A stretch of 5,512 bases of DNA from Roseovarius sp. (GTDB lineage: Bacteria > Pseudomonadota > Alphaproteobacteria > Rhodobacterales > Rhodobacteraceae): NCBI GenBank assembly GCA_023260815.1, contig JALQUE010000389.1:1-5512 (forward strand). The letters are read 5' to 3'. The notes under the pieces are model-generated. The model was given only the letters and a program-made list of their open reading frames with translations, was not told the DNA's origin and did not search any database. Made by a program: the position numbers and the translations under genes. Position 1 is the first letter of the stretch; every line of letters starts with the position of its first letter. Below are positions 1 through 5,354 of the stretch, piece by piece.

Positions 1-784
1 CCCAATCAAGCGCGACCAAATAATCTTCAACCGCCAACATGGATGGGGTGTTGATCGTTTCACCAGCAAAAATACCGTCGATCAATTTGCCGCCTTTGGT
101 CATGCGGAAAATTTTCGGCATGGGCCATGCGGGGGTGTAAGCCTCTAAACGCTCAACCGCGCGGGGGGACAGAACCAAGATACCATGCGCCGCTTCGCCG
201 CCCAGAACCTTCTGCCAGGAGAAGGTGGTCACATCCAGCTTGTCCCAGGGCAGGCGCTGCGCGAAGGCCGCCGAGGTGGCGTCACAGATCGTCAGGCCCG
301 CGCGATCGGATTTGATCCAGTCGCCATTGGGAACGCGCGCACCACTTGTGGTGCCGTTCCAGGTGAACACGACGTCATTGTCGGTGTCGACGGTTGCAAG
401 GTCCACGATGTCGCCATAGGGGGCTTCCTTGACGACGGCGTCCAGCTTGAGCTGTTTGACGGCGTCGGTGACCCAGCCGGCACCGAAGCTTTCCCAGGCC
501 AGCATCTCGACCTTGCGGGGGCCGAGCATGGTCCACATCGCCATTTCCACGGCGCCGGTATCCGACGCGGGCACGATGCCGATGCGGTAATCGTCCGGAA
601 TGCCGAGGATTTCGCGGGTGCCGTCGATGGCGGCCTTGAGTTTGGCCTTGCCCACGGCGGCGCGGTGGCTGCGGCCCAAGGGCGCGCCAGCCAGTTTGGC
701 AAGATCGAATGCGGGGGGTTTGGCACAAGGGCCAGAGGAAAAGCGCGGGTTGGCCGGCCGCGTTGCCGGGTATTGCATAGCCAT
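1..784 (-). CDS. serC: Phosphoserine aminotransferase SerC, N-terminal 261 residues (cut by window edge)
   Basis: PLP-dependent transaminase that makes 3-phosphoserine from 3-phosphohydroxypyruvate and glutamate, the second step of the phosphorylated serine pathway; it acts in the cytosol. Read on the minus strand, the frame is open from the ATG at 784 to the window edge without a break. It starts MAMQYPATRPANPRFSSGPC, the N-terminus of the alphaproteobacterial SerC subtype. The motif TFSWQKVLGGE around residues 188-197 carries the presumed PLP Schiff-base lysine, K192; ICDATSAAF (about 166-174) contributes the cofactor-binding Asp; GRSHRA (37-42) is the substrate-binding loop. The family is roughly 385 residues long, so about a third is missing beyond the edge. 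The start at 784 is preferred over the second ATG at 778 because GGAAGG (799-794) lies 9 bases upstream. In related genomes serA commonly follows serC; that part is outside the window. Codon use becomes less GC-rich in the last 120 bases. Confidence 0.96.
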   Translation of the reverse strand, partial: MAMQYPATRPANPRFSSGPCAKPPAFDLAKLAGAPLGRSHRAAVGKAKLKAAIDGTREILGIPDDYRIGIVPASDTGAVEMAMWTMLGPRKVEMLAWESFGAGWVTDAVKQLKLDAVVKEAPYGDIVDLATVDTDNDVVFTWNGTTSGARVPNGDWIKSDRAGLTICDATSAAFAQRLPWDKLDVTTFSWQKVLGGEAAHGILVLSPRAVERLEAYTPAWPMPKIFRMTKGGKLIDGIFAGETINTPSMLAVEDYLVALDW

Positions 785-835
785 TGATGCTATCCTTCCA
801 GATAAGCGCCCCTCGTTGGGGAGGGGTGTCCCACC
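785..835 (-). promoter_or_regulatory. serC leader: structured 5' UTR overlapping the ribosome binding site
   Basis: Read on the minus strand, the 51 bases before the serC ATG can fold as consecutive small hairpins. GGTG/CACC spans 835-825. CCCCTC pairs perfectly with GAGGGG across 826-809. TATC/GATA (804-791) holds the Shine-Dalgarno GGAAGG in its loop and 3' arm. The first two hairpins compete for the same C-rich bases, so two states are possible. A serC leader family is known in Alphaproteobacteria (Rfam serC, found by comparative genomics together with the metA/SAM-II, speF, suhB and ybhL motifs), and its last stem is described as overlapping the serC ribosome binding site. Position, lineage and the last stem all fit that family. 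Membership is inferred by eye, not from a covariance-model score. The ligand or signal of this family is not established as far as I know. Confidence 0.62.
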
Positions 836-841
836 GCCGGG

Positions 842-869
842 AATATGGCCAAGCCGAGAACGGCGCAAG
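842..869 (-). promoter_or_regulatory. Weak candidate promoter for serC
   Basis: On the minus strand CTTGCG (869-864) and CATATT (847-842) are separated by 16 bases, a loose match to the housekeeping sigma factor -35 and -10 boxes. Transcription would then start near 835, just where the structured leader begins, which is the main reason for proposing it. The match is weak and could be chance. Confidence 0.28.
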
Positions 870-1459
870 TGCAGAAATGACGCAGAGCGGCGTTTGATCG
901 ACAAAATGCGACGCAACTGTCCATCATCGGAAACTTCGGCCGTTGGGGCGGGCGCCGTTTGCCTGTGCCGAAGGACAGATCGCAAGGCAGGCCCGTCGCG
1001 GATCACCGGCATCCGAGGGATGGGGCGACGGGGTCAGGTGACGAAGCGGCTGGCGGTGTGGCATCATGGCGTAGGTGAAAATCGCTCAGGGTTGATCGGT
1101 GGTGCAAAAGGTATCATTCCACGTCTGGTTATTGCGTCCGAGCCAAGGACGACTTACATGGGGCAACAAGCGCATGCGACAGAACCCTCTATTGAGTTTG
1201 CGTTGCGCCCCTGTTTGATGCAGGGGCAGGCGACTGACACGTGGACTTGGAAAGAATGATGGACATTTTCTGCGGCAGCCCAGTACGCCTTGTGGTCCTT
1301 CGGGACGAAGCCCAAGCCGTGGCCATGACCTTCCGTGTATGGGCCGCCACGTGATCCGGAATAGTCGCTCTCGCGCCCACACGATCCCACTATGTCGCCG
1401 GCATCACGCCGGACAGGGCCACTGTAACGTCAGTCGCCCTCATTTGCCCGCTGCCCGCC
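870..1459. other. Long intergenic stretch with no supported gene
   Basis: No reading frame here has a good ribosome binding site together with a recognisable protein. Several overlapping frames on both strands are open between about 1086 and 1390, but they are mutually exclusive and none resembles a family I know. Visible structure is limited to a perfect 7-bp stem (GCCCCTG/CAGGGGC, 1207-1227, 7-base loop) and a 5-bp stem (CCGGC/GCCGG, 1398-1412). Neither is followed by a T run on either strand, so neither is a convincing intrinsic terminator. No tRNA-like arms were seen. GC is lower around 1141-1200, about half, than in the flanking genes. It may be a decayed gene, a small-RNA locus or simple spacer; the sequence does not decide. 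Confidence 0.5.
1207..1227. other. Perfect 7-bp inverted repeat in the intergenic region
   Basis: GCCCCTG (1207-1213) and CAGGGGC (1221-1227) are exact inverted copies around a 7-base spacer. The repeat can form a hairpin in RNA from either strand or serve as a dyad binding site. No T tract follows, so terminator function is not supported. Confidence 0.35.
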
Positions 1460-1473
1460 AAGGAGCTTGAACG

Positions 1474-1719
1474 ATGTCGAAACCGTCACAGCCTCTTCCG
1501 TTCAGCGGGGCAAAACCCCGAGCGGAAACCGCGATGGACAAAACCACACGCGCCGCGAACGAGATCATCGAAGAGCAGAACGCCACCAAAGACCGCAAGA
1601 CAGCGCAGTTGCGCGAGGCGCGGCTTGAACGCGATGCGCAAGTCAAGCGCGACGCGGCTGCATCCAAGCCCAAGGCGCCCCGCAAGGCGTCTGCCACGAA
1701 ATCCACCGGGAAAGCCTGA
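1474..1719 (+). CDS. Small basic Lys/Arg/Ala-rich hypothetical protein (81 aa)
   Basis: I do not recognise the family. The case for a real gene is a near-ideal ribosome binding site, AAGGAG at 1460-1465, 8 bases before the ATG. Residues 1-20 are Pro/Ser-rich. Residues about 21-60 are strongly charged and predicted helical (MDKTTRAANEIIEEQNATKD onward), with a Lys/Arg/Glu pattern that suggests a single amphipathic helix or short coiled coil. The tail from about 62 is Lys/Ala/Pro/Ser-rich and resembles a histone-H1-like or other unstructured nucleic-acid-binding tail. There is no signal peptide, membrane segment or cysteine, so it is probably cytosolic. An internal ATG at codon 21 could give a 61-residue form, but no better ribosome binding site supports it. 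The gene lies 70 bases upstream of the desaturase on the same strand. DNA or RNA binding is a guess from composition only. Confidence 0.72.
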   Translation: MSKPSQPLPFSGAKPRAETAMDKTTRAANEIIEEQNATKDRKTAQLREARLERDAQVKRDAAASKPKAPRKASATKSTGKA

Positions 1720-1776
1720 GCCGTGTGCCATGCGACAGGTCGTCGACCTGCCCCCTTCCATATGACAATCCCCAAG

Positions 1777-1792
1777 AAAAGGCAGTCGATTG
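1777..1792 (+). promoter_or_regulatory. Ribosome binding site and TTG start of the desaturase
   Basis: AAAAGG (1777-1782) lies 7 bases before TTG at 1790-1792. An in-frame TGA at 1763-1765 rules out an earlier start, and there is no ATG in this frame before the first membrane segments, so TTG is the best start available. A rare start codon suggests reduced translation. Confidence 0.6.
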
Positions 1793-2785
1793 CAACCTTC
1801 TGAATGGACACGGATCCTCGCCAAATATCGCGAGCCGATTCTCTCTCGTAGTGTGTTTGAACTTGCGGTCACGATCCTACCGTTCCTTGCCCTGTGGGCC
1901 TTGGCATGGTGGTCCCTGACGATCAGCCCATGGCTGGCGCTGGCATTCGCGGTTTTGAACGCTGGTTTCCTGATGCGGCTTTTCATGATTCAGCACGATT
2001 GTGGGCACGGCGCCTTTCTCAAGAACCGCCGCGTGGGTGACTGGGTGGGCCGGGTGATCGGCGTTCTGACGCTGACACCCTATGAAACATGGCGCCGGAC
2101 CCATGCGATTCACCACGCGTCGACGGGCAATCTGGACCGTCGCGGGATCGGTGACATGCCGACGCTGACGGTGCAGGAATACCGGGCCAAGGGTGTTCTG
2201 GGGCGTGCCGGCTATCGTATCGTGCGCAACCCGATCTTTCTGTTCGGCATCGTGCCGTTCTTCATATTTTTCCTGCACAACCGGCTTCCAGTGGGCCTGA
2301 TGCGATCAGGCTGGAAATACTGGATCAGTGCGATGGGTACGAATGTTGCCATCGCGGCGCTGTTGACCGGGCTGATCTGGCTGGGCGGTTGGCAGGTGAT
2401 CCTGTTCATCTATCTGCCGACAACGCTTCTGGCGGCCATGGCGGGGATGTGGCTGTTTTTCGTGCAGCACCAGTTCGAGGATACCATCTGGGATGGGGAG
2501 GCGGACTGGAACGTGCAGGAGGCGGCGCTGCATGGCAGTTCCTTCTATGACCTGCCGGGGGTTCTGCGCTGGATGACCGCGAATATCGGCATGCATCATG
2601 TTCACCATCTTGCCAGCCGGATTCCGTTCTACAGGCTGAGCGAAGTGCTGCGTGACCATGACATTCTTGCGCATACGCAACGCCTGACGCTGCGCGATAG
2701 CCTTGGGTGCGCACGGTTGCACCTGTGGGACGAGAAAAGCCGCAAACTGCTGTCGTTCTCGGATGCGCGGCTGCTGCCTGCGTGA
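1790..2785 (+). CDS. Membrane fatty-acid desaturase (FAD2/omega-6-like, three histidine boxes)
   Basis: Di-iron integral-membrane desaturase that introduces a double bond into an acyl chain using O2 and an external electron donor. The 331-residue protein has all three histidine boxes: HDCGH at 69-73, HAIHH at 105-109 and HHVHH at 269-273. Hydrophobic segments near 24-42, 45-66, 148-163, 184-203 and 204-224 give the usual two membrane hairpins with the boxes on the cytoplasmic side. Box spacing and HDCGH place it with the delta-12/omega-6 type acyl desaturases of the bacterial fatty-acid desaturase family; length is normal. The substrate (acyl-lipid, acyl-CoA or other) and regiochemistry cannot be read from the sequence, and a desaturase or hydroxylase acting on another lipid is possible. 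The start is TTG with AAAAGG 7 bases upstream. The FAD protein follows 98 bases downstream on the same strand. No ferredoxin or reductase gene is visible nearby. Confidence 0.92.
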   Translation: MQPSEWTRILAKYREPILSRSVFELAVTILPFLALWALAWWSLTISPWLALAFAVLNAGFLMRLFMIQHDCGHGAFLKNRRVGDWVGRVIGVLTLTPYETWRRTHAIHHASTGNLDRRGIGDMPTLTVQEYRAKGVLGRAGYRIVRNPIFLFGIVPFFIFFLHNRLPVGLMRSGWKYWISAMGTNVAIAALLTGLIWLGGWQVILFIYLPTTLLAAMAGMWLFFVQHQFEDTIWDGEADWNVQEAALHGSSFYDLPGVLRWMTANIGMHHVHHLASRIPFYRLSEVLRDHDILAHTQRLTLRDSLGCARLHLWDEKSRKLLSFSDARLLPA

Positions 2786-2871
2786 TGCGCGGGTTCGGCG
2801 GACAGTCTGATGGGGAAGGCGCCAGTGCTGTTTGACATTGGTGGCGGGGCGCCCATTTGGCCCGTCATGAT

Positions 2872-2886
2872 GGAGCATCTGTCGTG
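2872..2886 (+). promoter_or_regulatory. Ribosome binding site and GTG start of the FAD oxidoreductase
   Basis: GGAG (2872-2875) is 8 bases before GTG at 2884-2886. The in-frame TTG at 2857 would add nine residues that do not belong to the flavin fold and has no clear ribosome binding site. The GTG start puts the beta strand of the dinucleotide-binding fold at residue 6, as usual for the family. Confidence 0.65.
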
Positions 2887-3879
2887 ATATCGCGAACCGA
2901 AATCTGTATCGTCGGCGCGGGGCTTTCGGGCCTGTCGCTGGCGTCCAGGTTGTTGGCCGAGGGGCGGGACGTGACCGTCTTCGAGGGGCGCGACCGTGCC
3001 GGAGGCCGAGTGCTGTCGGAGCGCGGCTATGATCTGGGCCCGGCATGGATCTGGCCGCATAATCGCCGGATGCTGGCGCTTGCAGATCAGTTGGGTCTGG
3101 GCCTTTTTCCGCAACATGCCCAGGGGCGTCTGGTGTTCGAGGCGGCGGATGGGGCGATACGCCGCGATCTCGAATTTGCAACGATGGGCGGCGCGCTGCG
3201 CATCGAGGGCGGGTTGGCGCGTGTGACCGATGCCTTGGCCAAGGATCTGGGCGACCGGCTGTGTCTGGGCCAGCCCGTGCGCCGCGTGACCGAGGATGCG
3301 GACGGCGTGACATTGACCTGTGACACCGCAGAGTGTCGTGCCGACCGCGTCGTTCTGGCGCTGCCGCCACGCCTGATCGGGGGTCTTGGGATTGCGGTGC
3401 CCGATGCGCCGACATGGATGGCAGGCCATGCCAAGCTGGTGGCCATATATCCCACAGCCTTCTGGCGCGATGACGGGCTGAACGGTGACGCCATCTCGCA
3501 TCAAGGGCCGCTGGCGGAAATCCATGACGCCTGTTTGGCCGAGGGCGGCGAGGGGGCGCTGTTCGGCTTTGCCCATCCTGGTGCCACGGCGCATCCCCAG
3601 TTCCGGCAGGCCGCGCTGGCGCAGCTTGAGCGTTTGTTCGGGCCGGGTGCTGCGACACCGCGCGATGTGATCGTCAAGGACTGGAGCGCTGATCCCGCGA
3701 CGGCCACGCAGGCCGACCGGACCCCGCCCACCAGTCATCCGGCCTACCGGGCGATTGCCCCAACCGCGCGACTGATCTTTGCCGGAACCGAGGCATCGGC
3801 CGATGATGGCGGCTTTCTCGAAGGGGCGCTGGCGGCGGCAGAGGCCGCCTATATGCGCCTTGGCCAGCCTGTCGCCTGA
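2884..3879 (+). CDS. FAD-dependent amine-oxidase-family oxidoreductase (short form, 331 aa)
   Basis: Flavoprotein of the flavin amine oxidase superfamily (monoamine oxidase-like fold), predicted cytosolic because there is no signal peptide. The N-terminal Rossmann motif is VGAGLSGLSLASRL (10-23), followed by the FAD-ribose acidic residue in VFEGRDRAGGR (32-42) and DLGPAWIWP (50-58), the MAO-type substrate-face segment. GGLARVTDALA (109-119) and VVLALPPRLIGG (156-167) are the usual mid-protein motifs. The C-terminal FAD signature is LIFAGTEAS (297-305) plus GFLEGALAAAEAA (310-322). No cysteine sits in the position of covalent flavin attachment. At 331 residues it is shorter than classical amine oxidases (about 450), with a reduced substrate domain, but I see no frameshift. 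The substrate is unknown: an amine, or a desaturation substrate by analogy with related phytoene-desaturase-type flavoproteins. It lies between the desaturase and serB, with gaps of 98 and 85 bases. Confidence 0.88.
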   Translation: MISRTEICIVGAGLSGLSLASRLLAEGRDVTVFEGRDRAGGRVLSERGYDLGPAWIWPHNRRMLALADQLGLGLFPQHAQGRLVFEAADGAIRRDLEFATMGGALRIEGGLARVTDALAKDLGDRLCLGQPVRRVTEDADGVTLTCDTAECRADRVVLALPPRLIGGLGIAVPDAPTWMAGHAKLVAIYPTAFWRDDGLNGDAISHQGPLAEIHDACLAEGGEGALFGFAHPGATAHPQFRQAALAQLERLFGPGAATPRDVIVKDWSADPATATQADRTPPTSHPAYRAIAPTARLIFAGTEASADDGGFLEGALAAAEAAYMRLGQPVA

Positions 3880-3955
3880 TCTGCATCCGCGCCGCGGGCT
3901 TGGACCCTAGAACCTTGGTCAAAGCTGCGCTATGGCACAGGCGCACAGCAATCCT

Positions 3956-3967
3956 GAGGTTTCCATG
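3956..3967 (+). promoter_or_regulatory. Ribosome binding site deciding the serB start
   Basis: GAGG (3956-3959) is 5 bases before ATG at 3965. The upstream in-frame ATG at 3932 has no ribosome binding site and would add eleven residues not expected in SerB, whereas MFIATLI at 3965 is a typical alphaproteobacterial SerB N-terminus. Confidence 0.7.
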
Positions 3968-4837
3968 TTCATCGCCACCCTGATTGCGCCGGCAGGCGCG
4001 CTTGATCCTGCCCTTGTCGACGCGTTGCGCAATGCATGGGGCGGCGGGGACGCACACTGGCTGTCGCCCGACGAGGCGGCCGAGTTCGCCATGCCGGAGA
4101 TCCCCGGCAATCGCTGGGATGTGTGGGCCGATCTGCAAAAGCAAAGCGTCGATCTGGTGGTGCAGCCCGCCGAAACCCGCCGCAAGGCGATGCTGCTGGC
4201 GGATATGGACAGCACCATGATCCAGCAGGAATGCATCGACGAGCTGGCCGATATGGCGGGTGTCGGTGCCCATGTCAAAGAGATCACCGCCCGCGCGATG
4301 AACGGCGAGCTGGATTTCGAAGGCGCGCTGCTGGAACGTGTCGCGCTGCTCAAGGGGTTGGAGGCTGGTGTGATCGACAGGGTTCTGGCGGAACGGATCA
4401 CCTACATGCCGGGCGGGCGCGCGCTTGTGGCGACGATGCGCGCGAATGGCGCGCATTGCGCACTGGTGTCGGGCGGGTTCACCGCCTTCACCGCCAAGGT
4501 GGCCGCCGATCTGGGCTTTCACGAGAACCACGCCAATACTTTGCTGATCGCGGATGGCTTGCTGACCGGCGATGTGGCGCGGCCCATCCTTGGCCGCGAG
4601 GCCAAGATACAGGCGCTTCAGGACATTACCGCGCGGCTTGGCCTGACGGCTGCCGATGTGATCGCCGTTGGCGACGGGGCGAACGATCTGGGGATGCTTG
4701 GCCTTGCAGGCACGGGTGTCGCGCTGCATGCCAAACCATCGGTGGCGGCTGAGTGCGATATCCGCGTCAATCATGGCGACCTGAGCGCGCTGCTTTATCT
4801 GCAGGGCTATGCGCGCTGCGAATTTGCCGAAACATGA
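3965..4837 (+). CDS. serB: Phosphoserine phosphatase SerB (290 aa)
   Basis: HAD-superfamily phosphatase that releases serine from 3-phosphoserine, the last step of serine biosynthesis, in the cytosol. The N-terminal region (1-75) is the ACT-like extension found in longer SerB proteins. The catalytic core has HAD motif I, DMDSTMIQQECIDELA (80-95), with nucleophile D80 and acid/base D82, and E89 in the substrate-binding position. Motif II is SGGFTAF (169-175), motif III lysine is K214 in GREAKIQAL, and motif IV is GDGANDLGML (236-245) with Mg-binding D237 and D241. All expected residues are present and length is normal. The start at 3965 is chosen from its ribosome binding site and the MFIATLI N-terminus. 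It is divergent from serC, with three other genes between them, so shared regulation through one promoter region is unlikely here. The channel gene begins 76 bases downstream. Confidence 0.97.
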   Translation: MFIATLIAPAGALDPALVDALRNAWGGGDAHWLSPDEAAEFAMPEIPGNRWDVWADLQKQSVDLVVQPAETRRKAMLLADMDSTMIQQECIDELADMAGVGAHVKEITARAMNGELDFEGALLERVALLKGLEAGVIDRVLAERITYMPGGRALVATMRANGAHCALVSGGFTAFTAKVAADLGFHENHANTLLIADGLLTGDVARPILGREAKIQALQDITARLGLTAADVIAVGDGANDLGMLGLAGTGVALHAKPSVAAECDIRVNHGDLSALLYLQGYARCEFAET

Positions 4838-4913
4838 TGGCATCTTGCAGCTTGCAGGCGGTCGCGGGCTGCCCCATATCCTGCAGGTAAACGGACAGGC
4901 AGGTAACTTATCC

Positions 4914-5354
4914 ATGACAGTCAGACAACAGGTCGGCGCCTTCATCGATCGGCGCGGTGTGCAGAACTTCATCCTGGGGGTGATCCTGTTCAATGCCGTC
5001 ATCCTCGGCATGGAAACCTCGCCGGTCATCATGCAGTCGGCCGGTCCGCTGATCATCGTGCTGGACACGATCTGCCTGAGCATCTTCGTGATCGAGATCG
5101 CGGCCAAACTGTTTGCGCGCGGCCTGATCCCGTTTTTCCGAAGCGGCTGGAATATCTTCGATTTCGTGATCGTCGCGATTTCGCTGATCCCGAGCGGTCA
5201 GGGCCTCAGCGTGCTGCGGGCGCTGCGTATCCTGCGCCTGTTGCGGGTGCTGTCGGTCACGCCGTCGTTGCGCCGGGTGGTCGAAGGGCTGATGGCGGCC
5301 TTGCCCGGCATGGGATCGGTGTTCCTGTTACTACTGTTGATTTCAGTGCATTGA
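4914..5354 (+). CDS. Voltage-gated ion channel (NavBac-like), voltage-sensor domain only; truncated by a junction
   Basis: Inner-membrane ion-transport-family protein resembling bacterial voltage-gated sodium channels. It starts MTVRQQVGAFIDRRGVQNFI; AGG at 4901-4903 lies 10 bases before the ATG. Visible segments: S1 about 17-35; S2 about 45-68 with the acidic E61; S3 about 77-92 with D83; S4 about 98-122 with gating arginines R102, R105, R108 and R111 at three-residue spacing (SVLRALRILRLLRVLS); S4-S5 linker; and the first part of S5 (MGSVFLLLLLI, 133-143). The frame then ends in three unrelated residues and TGA at 5352-5354. The rest of S5, the pore helix with selectivity filter, and S6 are missing; full channels of this type are about 260-280 residues. 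GC drops sharply at the same place, so this is a broken gene rather than a natural voltage-sensor-only protein. Ion selectivity cannot be judged without the filter. Confidence 0.85.
   Translation: MTVRQQVGAFIDRRGVQNFILGVILFNAVILGMETSPVIMQSAGPLIIVLDTICLSIFVIEIAAKLFARGLIPFFRSGWNIFDFVIVAISLIPSGQGLSVLRALRILRLLRVLSVTPSLRRVVEGLMAALPGMGSVFLLLLLISVH
5326..5345. other. Junction between host-like and foreign sequence
   Basis: Up to about 5326 the channel frame uses high-GC codons. The next codons are TTA and CTA, rare in this kind of genome, and from about 5343 the channel homology is gone while a different frame continues open to the end. GC goes from about 72% (5221-5280) to about 44% (5341-5512). 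The exact breakpoint is blurred because the bases at 5330-5343 can be read in both frames, consistent with short microhomology. Confidence 0.7.

Noticed and set aside
1256..1354. A 32-residue plus-strand frame starting with tandem ATG codons in the intergenic region
   Set aside because: The only purine-rich sequence (GGAAAG, 1249-1254) is too close to the starts, the product matches nothing I know, and overlapping frames are equally open.
1154..1390. A 78-residue minus-strand frame beginning with GTG
   Set aside because: No ribosome binding site lies upstream and no family was recognised; kept only as a note on the intergenic region.
1398..1412. CCGGC/GCCGG hairpin as a terminator upstream of the small gene
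   Set aside because: The stem is only five base pairs and there is no T run on either strand.
1762..1803. A 13-codon ATG frame that overlaps the TTG start of the desaturase, as a possible leader peptide
   Set aside because: There is no ribosome binding site before this ATG (the upstream bases are C/T-rich) and no codon bias suggesting attenuation.
2832..2860. TTGACA at 2832-2837 as a -35 box for the flavoprotein gene
   Set aside because: No acceptable -10 box occurs 16-18 bases downstream; the region there is GC-rich with only a weak ATTTGG.
2306..3658. Long minus-strand open frames opposite the desaturase and flavoprotein
   Set aside because: They are composition-driven shadows of the plus-strand genes: Arg/Pro/His-rich products with no domain, running across a clear gene boundary.
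3674..5107. Long minus-strand open frame opposite serB and the channel
   Set aside because: The plus strand has unmistakable SerB and voltage-sensor motifs; the antisense frame spans two genes and their intergenic gap and has no domain character.
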